Positions 1-6,839 are shown, counted from the first letter of the stretch. The stretch is 10,509 nt of DNA from Crocosphaera chwakensis CCY0110 (GCF_000169335.1 NZ_AAXW01000103.1:1-10509), one strand, 5' to 3'. Notes: a model not told the origin generated them from the letters alone. Translations and numbers: made by a program.

Positions 1-386
1 AAGTTGTTGAGAAGAAAGGACGGGAGCGCAAGTCACCCTTCGTTGGAATTAAAATGTTAACTTTAACTCCGACTTTAGCTAAGGAGAATAATCAGAATCC
101 CGATGCTTCTATCATACTCCCTGAAATCTCTGGGGTACTCGTGACTCATGTCTTTCCTGATACTCCTGCCGAAGCATCTGGACTACTTATTGGTGATCTT
201 ATTACTCAACTCAATGATCTAACTCTTCAAAACAACGAACAATTTCGGCAGTATGTGGCAGAGCGTAATATTGGAGAAGTTCTACAAGTTAAGGTGATTC
301 GGGATAACACTGTCAAATATTTTGACATAGAGGTTGGGGACTTTCATCAAATGGATATTAACATCGAGCCAGACCACTCTCGTTAA
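1..386 (+). CDS. HtrA/Deg-family serine protease, C-terminal PDZ part (5' end outside window)
   Basis: This is the end of a periplasmic or lumenal trypsin-like protease of the HtrA/DegP/HhoA family, which degrades or refolds damaged exported proteins. Only the C-terminal PDZ domain is inside the window. The frame is open from base 3, upstream of the first ATG at 54, so that ATG is internal and not the start. Visible PDZ features are the carboxylate-binding-loop region RKSPFVGIKM (about bases 30-56), the core GVLVTHVFPDTPAEASGL followed by GDLITQLND, and a final strand VLQVKVIRDN. Spacing and wording match cyanobacterial HhoA/HhoB/HtrA proteins (knowledge of the family); which paralogue it is cannot be told without the protease domain. 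It stops with TAA 17 bp before the end of the convergent WYL gene. I see no clear terminator between them. Confidence 0.88.
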   Translation, partial: VVEKKGRERKSPFVGIKMLTLTPTLAKENNQNPDASIILPEISGVLVTHVFPDTPAEASGLLIGDLITQLNDLTLQNNEQFRQYVAERNIGEVLQVKVIRDNTVKYFDIEVGDFHQMDINIEPDHSR

Positions 387-403
387 AATTTGTTGATAGT
401 CTT

Positions 404-1597
404 TTAATGGTTCTGCTGATAACGCGCCACTAACTTTAAAGCTGATTCTCTATGTTGTTTAACCAGATTTTCAGGTTCAAGGACTTGCGCCGAGGCTCCA
501 TGACGATTAACCCACAAATTAAACTCGTCTATTGAACGTGGTGGTAATTTTACAGCATAATCAATATATTCGGGCTTATTGTTCTTCAATTTAGATTTAC
601 TTCTTGTCAGTTTTTGGGTAGGATGACGAAGTTCTCCTTCTTCAATAAATTGACTGACAGGATGAAAAAAACGCACTTTTGCTGTAATTAATTCTAATTC
701 TCCTTTTAACTCTTTCTGTTGTTCTTCTGCATCTCCTAACTTTAATCCCCATCCTTGGTCTAGAAGTTTATACCCTTTTGTAAGACTTTCTCTTTGAGCC
801 TCTACTCCACGGCCTTTTTTTTCTAAGACCTTACAATAATCAGCCAAACGATTAATTCTTCCTATGGCTAAATGATTATCATTGCAACGTTCATAAAGTA
901 AGTACCAAGCGATGTCGTGAAAAATCAACTGCAATGGCCATATCTGTTGAAATCCTACTCTATCTCCTTTGTAGGGATCTACTTTGCGAGAAATTTCTAT
1001 TTTTTCTCCTTTGATAATAGCCAGTTCAATTTTATCAATATGACGAAAAAGAGTTTTGCTACCTTTATTTTTTTCGATCATTTCTTCAGGATCTGTATAG
1101 TTAATAACCCGATTTAGATGTTGGCGAATCGGATAAAATAAATTTTGAATGTTTAAAGCCTCGGTTCCTTTTAATCTTTCTTCTAATTTAGAATATATTT
1201 TCCGAATTTTAGGTTCTCCTTGCCTAAATGCTTGAGATTTTAAAGCATTTACAGCAATTCTTAACTCATCATAAGACATCACTCCTGTGCCTAAATAATA
1301 TCCCCAACGATACATTCGTTGTTCGAGTATGTTGTACTTTTTCAAAGTTTGTAAATCTTTCCTTATCGTCGGCAGTGCTGGATATTCTTCTGGAAGTTTT
1401 ATATTCAGACTTTGAGCGACTTGTCTTAAATACCATTGAACTTCCTCTAACGCATCATGGTGATTTTCCTTGTCTTCTTTATTTTCTTTTTTCAGATAAC
1501 CAACTCCTGGATATTCTACCAAAGTTGCGATTAATAGCATTAGCCGTTCAAAGGCTTTTAATTCTGCATAGGGATGAGACTTACTTTTTTTTTTCAT
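404..1597 (-). CDS. WYL-domain transcriptional regulator
   Basis: A 397-aa predicted DNA-binding regulator. The N-terminal third holds a winged-helix-like segment with PTIRKDLQTLKKYNIL (about residues 76-91), the usual recognition-helix pattern of WYL regulators. A WYL domain spans roughly 183-262, with the literal W-Y-L at 231-233 in HDIAWYLLYE and the arginine-containing strand AIGRINRL after it. The C-terminal WCX extension ends in IDEFNLWVNRHGASAQVLEP (355-374) and a final helix. WYL domains bind ligands or nucleic acid and often control CRISPR-Cas or other defence loci; Synechocystis Sll7009 is a known WYL repressor of crRNA accumulation. Here the gene lies about 1.6 kb from a CRISPR array and points away from it, so a regulatory link is inference. 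The ATG at 1597 is followed by a run of ten A. No strong ribosome site is visible, and a start a few codons away cannot be excluded. Confidence 0.85.
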   Translation of the reverse strand: MKKKSKSHPYAELKAFERLMLLIATLVEYPGVGYLKKENKEDKENHHDALEEVQWYLRQVAQSLNIKLPEEYPALPTIRKDLQTLKKYNILEQRMYRWGYYLGTGVMSYDELRIAVNALKSQAFRQGEPKIRKIYSKLEERLKGTEALNIQNLFYPIRQHLNRVINYTDPEEMIEKNKGSKTLFRHIDKIELAIIKGEKIEISRKVDPYKGDRVGFQQIWPLQLIFHDIAWYLLYERCNDNHLAIGRINRLADYCKVLEKKGRGVEAQRESLTKGYKLLDQGWGLKLGDAEEQQKELKGELELITAKVRFFHPVSQFIEEGELRHPTQKLTRSKSKLKNNKPEYIDYAVKLPPRSIDEFNLWVNRHGASAQVLEPENLVKQHRESALKLVARYQQNH

Positions 1598-1825
1598 TTA
1601 TTCTAAAAGACAATATCAGCTAACAAATTTTTTTCCTTCTATATTCCTTTTTTAATGGGAATTTTTTACCTTTTCAAATTTTATCATTAATATATCCTTT
1701 TTGCTTCCCCAAAAATTATGCTCTTGTTATTCTATGAATGTGGCTGAATAAAGCTAATTATTGAATTTATTTGGCTTTAGTAACAGTTTTACGACGAAAT
1801 CTATTTTTTATTGAGGATAAACTCA

Positions 1826-2389
1826 ATGACAGTTAAATTTGCTAAATTTGCCTCTCTGTTTTCTCTTACCCTTGCAACTTTAAATTTTGCCTCACCAGCT
1901 TTTGCCGTTTCTATCAATCTTACAGAAGGTCTATGGAATGTTTTTGCCACGGATGATCGCGGCAATACCTGGGATGGAACGACACTCTTATTTACTTCTC
2001 AGATAGATAACGGAGACAATGCCTTAGTTGAAGGGATTTTTAAGTGGCGATCTAATGCAGGGGAGTTTGGCACCGAAGCTTTTGTTGGAACTTTGTTTTC
2101 TGATTTAAGTTTGGAACTTACTGGCAATGAAATACTTCAGCCCTCTCAAGGTATTGTAACTGCTCAATATACTGCTATCGTGACCAATGATGGTGAGCAA
2201 ATTATTGAAGGAGAGTGGGGCCGAATTCCTGGCGGTTCAAACGTAATTCCAGGGTCTTGGTCTGCTATCAGAGAAATAGAACCAGACCCCACAGAGCCAA
2301 TTCCTAACGTCCCAGAACCTAACAACTTTTTTGGTCTTTTGGCTCTCGGCGGATTAGGATTAGTTAAAAAACTGCATAAACAACTCTAA
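1826..2389 (+). CDS. Small exported PEP-CTERM protein
   Basis: A 187-aa secreted protein of unknown function. The start is taken as ATG 1826, because GAGG at 1813-1816 sits nine bases upstream as a ribosome site; the TTG at 1811 overlaps that site and is unlikely. Residues 1-27 form a signal peptide (MTVKFAKFAS, hydrophobic core, cleavage likely after SPAFA). The mature part is acidic, with Trp- and Gly-rich stretches that suggest a beta-sheet fold. The C-terminus is a PEP-CTERM tag: VPEP at 162-165, a hydrophobic segment LLALGGLGLV, then a basic end KKLHKQL. In this family an exosortase (EpsH/Xrt) recognises the tag, cleaves it and sends the protein to the cell surface or matrix. The basic end has lysine and histidine instead of the usual arginines. 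A hairpin follows the stop at 2395-2430. Confidence 0.8.
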   Translation: MTVKFAKFASLFSLTLATLNFASPAFAVSINLTEGLWNVFATDDRGNTWDGTTLLFTSQIDNGDNALVEGIFKWRSNAGEFGTEAFVGTLFSDLSLELTGNEILQPSQGIVTAQYTAIVTNDGEQIIEGEWGRIPGGSNVIPGSWSAIREIEPDPTEPIPNVPEPNNFFGLLALGGLGLVKKLHKQL

Positions 2390-2394
2390 AATCC

Positions 2395-2430
2395 AAATTG
2401 ATCATTGCATGATTGTGTAATGATCAATTT
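2395..2430. terminator. Perfect 12-bp-stem hairpin after the PEP-CTERM gene
   Basis: AAATTGATCATT (2395-2406) is perfectly complementary to AATGATCAATTT (2419-2430) around a 12-base loop, starting six bases after the stop codon. It is AT-rich and no T-run follows, so it is not a classical intrinsic terminator. It more likely stabilises the mRNA 3' end or is a small palindromic repeat. Confidence 0.5.
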
Positions 2431-2602
2431 CGTAATCTTACCTTACTCCTTGATCGCCATTTTATTAAATAATTGGAAAAAACAACTGAAAATATTTGTG
2501 TATTTTAAGAGATTTTACTAAAAGAATGTTACGATAATTCGTTGACTTTTGAAAAGTGTTCTAATTCTCGATTTTAACAGTATTTAATCTTACGCAACTA
2601 TT

Positions 2603-3145
2603 ATGAATAACATCGTCATTTTATCTGTTTTGTTGATTAATCAAATTGGTTTTATTAAGGCTCAATTACCAACAACAAATTTTGTTCAACCTCAAAATTT
2701 AAAAGTAGGCACTTATTTAGCACAAGGTACAATCAATAACAACTCTTGGAGATATATTCTTCGTCAAGACAATCGATTTTGTCTTGAAATAGCCAATGGC
2801 CCAGCCAGTCCCTATGCTGGAACAATTGAGGTTATTGTTAGTAGTCTTTCTGTTGTTAACAATAAGGTAAAAGTGGATGCTACAGGACAGTATATTACTA
2901 AAGAAAAAAGCAGTAATGTTAATTACTATTCTTTTGATGAAGCTGACAGACCTTGGGAGTGGATTCGCTCAGAGCTTTTTAATTCCTCCCCAGAATTATT
3001 AGAATGCCTAAAAGTGACAATGTTTATATTAAAAAAAGATGTGACTACGTTGGAGGCTATCAATTTGAGCCTTTTATTGACGCTGATGAAAAATACAAGC
3101 AAACAGCCCTACAAAGGTGTCGAGCGGAATTCTTATAGTTATTGA
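2603..3145 (+). CDS. Secreted cysteine-containing hypothetical protein, apparently frameshifted near its C-terminus
   Basis: Read as one frame this gives 180 aa. An N-terminal signal peptide (hydrophobic residues 4-17, likely cleavage after FIKA, residue 20) is followed by a compact domain with Tyr/Trp-rich strands such as SWRYILRQDNRFCLEIANG. Up to about residue 137 (ELLECLK) the sequence looks natural. After that the current frame gives a low-complexity tail with no clear protein character, ending at TGA 3143-3145. From about 3010 the neighbouring frame reads KSDNVYIKKRCDYVGGYQFE and on to AEFL with a TAG at 3136-3138. That tail adds two cysteines to C60 and C135, enough for two disulfides. 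The simplest explanation is loss of one A in the AAAA run at 3010-3013 (real or a sequencing error). Function unknown; I recognise no family. There is no ribosome site, and the terminator is at 3180-3204. Confidence 0.6.
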   Translation: MNNIVILSVLLINQIGFIKAQLPTTNFVQPQNLKVGTYLAQGTINNNSWRYILRQDNRFCLEIANGPASPYAGTIEVIVSSLSVVNNKVKVDATGQYITKEKSSNVNYYSFDEADRPWEWIRSELFNSSPELLECLKVTMFILKKDVTTLEAINLSLLLTLMKNTSKQPYKGVERNSYSY

Positions 3146-3179
3146 ATAAACTCAAATCCTTTTTTTGTTAAGCATTTTT

Positions 3180-3204
3180 GGGTGGTAAAATACCACCCTT
3201 TTTT
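3180..3204 (+). terminator. Intrinsic terminator between the secreted-protein gene and the CRISPR array
   Basis: GGGTGGTA (3180-3187), loop AAA, then TACCACCC (3191-3198), followed by six T (3199-3204). The stem is a perfect 8 bp. It reads on the plus strand and ends the gene stopping at 3145. Only three bases separate the T-run from the first CRISPR repeat. Confidence 0.9.
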
Positions 3205-3207
3205 GTT

Positions 3208-4618
3208 GTTTCCATTCAACTGATGTCCCCTGCTAAGGGAAAGTAGCAACTTACAATCTTGAGCAAGAGTATTCACGTTTCCATTCAACTGATGTCCCCT
3301 GCTAAGGGAAAGATGGACACGAATTCTATGATTCCCACCCCTACGTTTCCATTCAACTGATGTCCCCTGCTAAGGGAAAGTTAATGCTCAGATTTTACGC
3401 CTGATCATTGCATAAGGTTTCCATTCAACTGATGTCCCCTGCTAAGGGAAAGCCCCTGATCCCGACGGTGGTTTTAACCTTGATCCTGACGTTTCCATTC
3501 AACTGATGTCCCCTGCTAAGGGAAAGAGGAAATAAAGGCAAGTTAGCTAACTATGAGCTATTGTCTACTGTTTCCATTCAACTGATGTCCCCTGCTAAGG
3601 GAAAGTTATTCCAGCTTTTATGGATTTTCTCAAAAGGTTTGGGAGTTTCCATTCAACTGATGTCCCCTGCTAAGGGAAAGTAGCTGCGTCAGGTGTAGCT
3701 TGCGCGATAGTCCTTGTTTCCATTCAACTGATGTCCCCTGCTAAGGGAAAGGGCTTCAGATAGCAAAATCTTTCACCCATGAAGAGTGGAGTTTCCATTC
3801 AACTGATGTCCCCTGCTAAGGGAAAGACGGCAGTTTACTTCCTGACCCCGACGGCAGTTTACTGTTTCCATTCAACTGATGTCCCCTGCTAAGGGAAAGA
3901 TGAGTTAGTCAAACAAGAGGAGGATTTGCAAAAGAGAGTTTCCATTCAACTGATGTCCCCTGCTAAGGGAAAGGCTTGGGAACACTTCTTTGGAGTGTTA
4001 CAATTAGTTTCCATTCAACTGATGTCCCCTGCTAAGGGAAAGCAGAAGACGTAACAGTCAGTATTTTTTCAACGAAAAAGTTTCCATTCAACTGATGTCC
4101 CCTATTAAGGGAAAGAAGTAAAAGACGGGGACTTTTCCAATTTCCAATCTGGAGTTTCCATTCAACTGATGTCCCCTATTAAGGGAAAGTACCGACGTAT
4201 GACGGTTTTTAATTTTTAGTATTAGTTTCCATTCAACTGATGTCCCCTATTAAGGGAAAGAAGAAGAAAGTGACCAAAGGTGCATTCGGCGATAAGTTGT
4301 TTCCATTCAACTGATGTCCCCTATTAAGGGAAAGCAGAAATCGTTGCGTTTGGTGAGCTTGACATCTTTTTGTTTCCATTCAACTGATGTCCCCTATTAA
4401 GGGAAAGTTAAAATTAAAGGTAAAAGTAAAAGTTGGAGACCAACTGTTTCCATTCAACTGATGTCCCCTATTAAGGAAAAGAGTTCATTCTCATCATCTG
4501 ACGATTCACCTCATGTTTCCATTCAACTGATGTCCCCTATTAAGGGAAAGGACAAATGTTTGATGAACTTGGAACGCATTGTGTTTCCATTCAACTGATG
4601 TCCCCTATTAAGGGAAAG
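3208..4618 (-). CRISPR. CRISPR array, 20 repeats and 19 spacers, two repeat alleles
   Basis: Twenty copies of a 36-bp repeat start at 3208, 3277, 3345, 3417, 3491, 3570, 3645, 3716, 3791, 3864, 3938, 4007, 4080, 4154, 4225, 4299, 4372, 4446, 4515 and 4583. On the plus strand each begins GTTTCCATTC and ends GGGAAAG. Spacers are 32-43 bp and all different. Repeats 1-12 contain CCCCTGCTAAGGG; repeats 13-20 contain CCCCTATTAAGGG. Repeat 18 (4446) has one further change (AAGGAAAAG). The first and last copies are intact. Transcription is inferred to be leftward. On the left a terminator ends three bases before repeat 1 and leaves no room for a leader, while the right flank is long and structured. 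On the minus strand the repeat ends GAATGGAAAC, like the GAAAC-type 5' handle of many crRNAs. In that orientation TCCC and GGGA form a small stem, and the two-base allele difference lies in its loop. No cas gene is in the window, so the subtype cannot be assigned. Confidence 0.98.
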
Positions 4619-4860
4619 AGTTCGTCTGAGGAGCCTTACAGGGAGTGGGTTACAGAGGACAAATCGACGCACCCCCTTAGATCGAAATAAATTTCCCTCA
4701 GAAAATAATTTTTCGTAACCCTCAAACCCTGATGGTGTAAGGCATCGACGCAGGTCTACGAAAGAATGGGGGTTTGAGGCTATTGGGCTACCTGCGTCGA
4801 TTCGGAGAAGATAATGAGAACTTTATTGAATTTTCAAGGTTCAAAAAGTGCGGTTTAATT
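4619..4860 (-). promoter_or_regulatory. Probable CRISPR leader with overlapping inverted repeats
   Basis: This non-coding stretch lies to the right of the last repeat. Three pairs of inverted repeats are visible: ATCGACGCAGGT (4744-4755) with ACCTGCGTCGAT (4790-4801); CCTCAAACCC (4720-4729) with GGGTTTGAGG (4770-4779); and TTTCGTA (4711-4717) with TACGAAA (4757-4763). A further copy, AATCGACGCA (4662-4671), can also pair with 4793-4802. Several of these pairings cross or exclude one another. Calling it the leader rests on its position, on the lack of room on the other side, and on an impression that similar TGCGTCGA and GAACCTTGA-type motifs occur in other cyanobacterial CRISPR leaders; that impression is from memory and unchecked. 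On the minus strand 4826-4844 reads TTGAACCTTGAAAATTCAA. No convincing crRNA promoter could be placed. Confidence 0.6.
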
Positions 4861-4922
4861 TCTAAAACCATCATATCACCATTTTGATTGGCGATCGCAG
4901 AACAACACTCGATGATCGCCCC

Positions 4923-4971
4923 TTGACTTCTTAGTTAGTGCCGAACTATAATAAAATACATCAGCACTAAC
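4923..4971 (+). promoter_or_regulatory. Sigma-70-type promoter bracketed by an operator-like inverted repeat
   Basis: TTGACT (4923-4928), an 18-bp spacer and TATAAT (4947-4952) make a near-consensus promoter for the gene at 4981. GTTAGTGC (4934-4941) and GCACTAAC (4964-4971) are an exact 8-bp inverted repeat. They lie on either side of the -10 box and cover part of the spacer and the likely start point. This is where a repressor, perhaps the gene's own product, could bind (inference). Confidence 0.65.
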
Positions 4972-4980
4972 CTAAAACCA

Positions 4981-5433
4981 ATGTCCCAAGCTGCCATCAA
5001 AGCCCGTATTGCCCAACTCCGAAGCCAAGGAAAAGTCGCACCTCCCAATACCTGGATTGGAACAAGCAGTATCACAAAGAAAAACGGGAAACGATACACT
5101 TATTACAGGCTAATGAAAGCTTATTACCCTCCTGCTACTAAAAATAATCCTAATCCTACTCGTAAGACTAAAATGGTGCAGTATTTGGGTACAAAAGAGA
5201 GTGTAGCTTATCAGGAGATGAAAGAGGCGATCGCTCGTCGTAATGAGATTCGGCGATTGCAGAGGAAGCTGTACAAACTAGAAAAAGCAGTTAGTGTCGC
5301 ATCAACTCAGAAAGAGCAACAGGATAAACAACCAGCACTAACTACGTTGGTAGGGGAGTTGGTGGCGCAAGTACAAGGTTTGGTAGAGGAAATAGCATGG
5401 ATGAAAAGACAATTATCGACGACGCTTGCGTGA
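4981..5433 (+). CDS. Small basic coiled-coil protein of unknown function
   Basis: A 150-aa protein I do not recognise as a named family. The N-terminal half is basic. It contains TWIGTSSITKKNGKRYTYYR (24-43) and, after a Pro/Asn-rich link, RKTKMVQYLGT (61-71), a pattern of short beta strands with Tyr and Lys/Arg. This resembles small nucleic-acid-binding modules found in some mobile-element and hypothetical proteins of cyanobacteria (impression only). Residues about 76-105 (ARRNEIRRLQRKLYKLEKAV) and 120-148 look like two coiled-coil helices, so the protein probably oligomerises. The start ATG has no ribosome site but sits about 20 bases after the predicted transcription start. The 3' end overlaps the convergent nuclease gene by 21 bp. 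A HIP1 site lies inside at 5227. Its position next to the CRISPR leader and its operator-like promoter suggest a DNA-binding autoregulator; this is inference. Confidence 0.7.
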   Translation: MSQAAIKARIAQLRSQGKVAPPNTWIGTSSITKKNGKRYTYYRLMKAYYPPATKNNPNPTRKTKMVQYLGTKESVAYQEMKEAIARRNEIRRLQRKLYKLEKAVSVASTQKEQQDKQPALTTLVGELVAQVQGLVEEIAWMKRQLSTTLA

Positions 5434-6444
5434 ATAAAAACCGAAGACGACCACACATCCAAAACCCACGACTGTAACAGATGGTTCAGGAACTGTGGTT
5501 GAGGCTATAGTCAATCTACTATTACTACCAACTATGCCGTAGTCCACAACTACTGGTAAATGGTCACTAAATCGTGATAAGGCTGATAATACAGAAGCAG
5601 AAGCACCATTCCCTGTTGTGATAGGTTGGTTAAGAAGATGACTTCCATTATTTCCCAAGACACTATAACCTCCAGTAATTTCTAAGCCAAACCCATCAAA
5701 AAGCTCAGAACTCACTAACTGAGTATCAAACAAATCATCCATTGCTCCTCTAGGACTATTGGTATGGAAGCGAAGGAAAGATGAATTATCACGCCAATTT
5801 CCCCCAGAAAAGAAAGAAAATGCTTGTCCTGCTCCACTACTTGTGAACACATTATAGGCACTAGGTGAAGCTTCACTCGAAGAATTCCAGTTAAAGTCCC
5901 CACCATAAATAATGTTGCGATTACCTAGAGTATTAGCGTTATTACGAATAATACTAGCTTCGCTGGCTCTGATATTTTCGTCACTATTGCTACTTCCTGA
6001 TTTGAGATGAACAGCATAAGCATAAAAGTCAGTCGCTGTGCTAGATGCACCCACTGGTCGAAATAAACCTCTTAAAGTTGGATGAATTAGCCCTGATGTC
6101 AGTTGAGACACTCCCACTAAACTTAAAGTAGACGAATTATAGAATAGTCCAGTGCGATCTCCTCCTCCATCAGCACTAGCGGTTCTAAAGCGATAACTAC
6201 TGGTGTTGAAAGCATTATTCAAAGCGGTTCGAGTCGCAAAGGTAGAGCTAGAATCGGTTTCTGCTACCAACAACAAATCGACTCTTCCTATGTCTCTAAA
6301 CACCGTTTCCATATCCAGTCTTTGACTGGAGTTATTAGGACGATTAGCTACATTCCAGTTAACAAAAGTTAAAGCAAAAGCTCTAACTTGAATTAAAAAT
6401 AAAGATATTAAACTTAAAAATAAGGCTTTTCCTAATTTTCTCAT
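5413..6444 (-). CDS. Secreted endonuclease/exonuclease/phosphatase-fold protein with PEP-CTERM tail
   Basis: A 343-aa exported protein of the DNase I-like EEP superfamily, which hydrolyses phosphodiester or phosphomonoester bonds with a divalent metal. A signal peptide covers residues 1-24 (cleavage after RAFA). Family motifs appear in order: FVNWNVAN (27-34), LLLVAETD with metal-binding E62, GDRTGLFYN (95-103), YAVHLKSG with H146, GGDFNWN with D183 and N185, MDDLFD (235-240), and SDHLPVVVD with D294 and H295. The catalytic set looks complete, so the enzyme is probably active. The end is a PEP-CTERM signal: VPEP (318-321), a hydrophobic stretch, then SRKRRR. That predicts exosortase processing and display at the surface or in the matrix. 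Substrate is unknown; extracellular DNA is a natural candidate but not shown. It converges on the 150-aa gene with a 21-bp overlap. Confidence 0.88.
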   Translation of the reverse strand: MRKLGKALFLSLISLFLIQVRAFALTFVNWNVANRPNNSSQRLDMETVFRDIGRVDLLLVAETDSSSTFATRTALNNAFNTSSYRFRTASADGGGDRTGLFYNSSTLSLVGVSQLTSGLIHPTLRGLFRPVGASSTATDFYAYAVHLKSGSSNSDENIRASEASIIRNNANTLGNRNIIYGGDFNWNSSSEASPSAYNVFTSSGAGQAFSFFSGGNWRDNSSFLRFHTNSPRGAMDDLFDTQLVSSELFDGFGLEITGGYSVLGNNGSHLLNQPITTGNGASASVLSALSRFSDHLPVVVDYGIVGSNSRLTIASTTVPEPSVTVVGFGCVVVFGFYSRKRRR

Positions 6445-6493
6445 AGCTTTATCGTCAAACTCCCTGCTTTATCTAATTTGAGTTACTGGGAAT

Positions 6494-6523
6494 TGTATAA
6501 GCTAGAAATTAATGGGAAGTTAA
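6494..6523 (-). promoter_or_regulatory. Possible promoter of the EEP nuclease gene
   Basis: On the minus strand TTAACT (6523-6518), an 18-bp spacer and TATACA (6499-6494) fit a weak sigma-70 promoter about 50 bp before the start codon. Both boxes deviate from consensus. Confidence 0.25.
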
Positions 6524-6608
6524 TAGAAAAGAATTATTTTATTAAACGTTTTTTCTGAAGTTAGACCACGGATAATGGCTATGTCCCCTAGGGCGATCGC
6601 CGTCAAAT

Positions 6609-6839
6609 TTAGATTAACTGTTCATCTAGGCGAGACTGTGCCAAATCTCTGATTAAAGCAATACGCTGTTCAATATAAGAAGCTAAATCTTTTGTTTCTT
6701 GCCCAGTGAGACTTTTTCTCCGTTGGATACGATTAATCAAACTTTCGATTAATTCTCTCTTAGAAAGATGCAAAAGGCTGTGAGCGTGAATTTGCTCTGT
6801 AGCTGACCAGAGTTGCTTAATGAGAATAGGATGTAGCAC
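6609..6839 (-). CDS. Conserved-looking small cyanobacterial hypothetical protein
   Basis: A 76-aa, mostly helical, charged protein. It starts at GTG 6839, the first possible start after an in-frame TAG; a GGGG about ten bases upstream may serve as the ribosome site. The N-terminus MLHPILIKQLWSATEQ and the later stretch SLTGQETKDLASYIEQRIAL followed by IRDLAQSR remind me of a widespread short cyanobacterial protein of unknown function, but I cannot name a family. There is no signal peptide or membrane segment, so it should be cytosolic. The nearest same-strand gene downstream starts at 6444, with a 164-bp gap that contains a HIP1 site at 6593. Confidence 0.65.
   Translation of the reverse strand: MLHPILIKQLWSATEQIHAHSLLHLSKRELIESLINRIQRRKSLTGQETKDLASYIEQRIALIRDLAQSRLDEQLI

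Noticed and set aside
917..1117. Plus-strand frame of 66 aa inside the WYL gene
   Set aside because: It is antisense to a well-supported coding region, Phe-rich as expected of the reverse of Lys/Glu codons, and has no ribosome site.
1228..1623. Plus-strand frame of 131 aa antisense to the WYL gene start
   Set aside because: The WYL protein on the other strand has recognisable domains across this stretch; this frame does not.
3381..3416. Spacer 3 shares the 12-mer TGATCATTGCAT with the hairpin at 2399-2410, suggesting self-targeting
   Set aside because: Twelve bases of AT-rich, partly palindromic sequence are too few, and the match does not extend on either side.
4408..4445. Inverted repeat AGTTGG-AGA-CCAACT within spacer 17
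   Set aside because: Six base pairs within one spacer; it probably reflects the protospacer and has no evident role in the array.
5715..5906. Minus-strand 63-aa frame within the EEP nuclease gene
   Set aside because: Different frame of the same strand as a complete enzyme gene whose catalytic GDFN and MDD motifs lie there.
6582..6593. ATGTCCCCTA near 6582 resembles part of the CRISPR repeat
   Set aside because: Only about ten bases match and no spacer-like unit adjoins; taken as chance.
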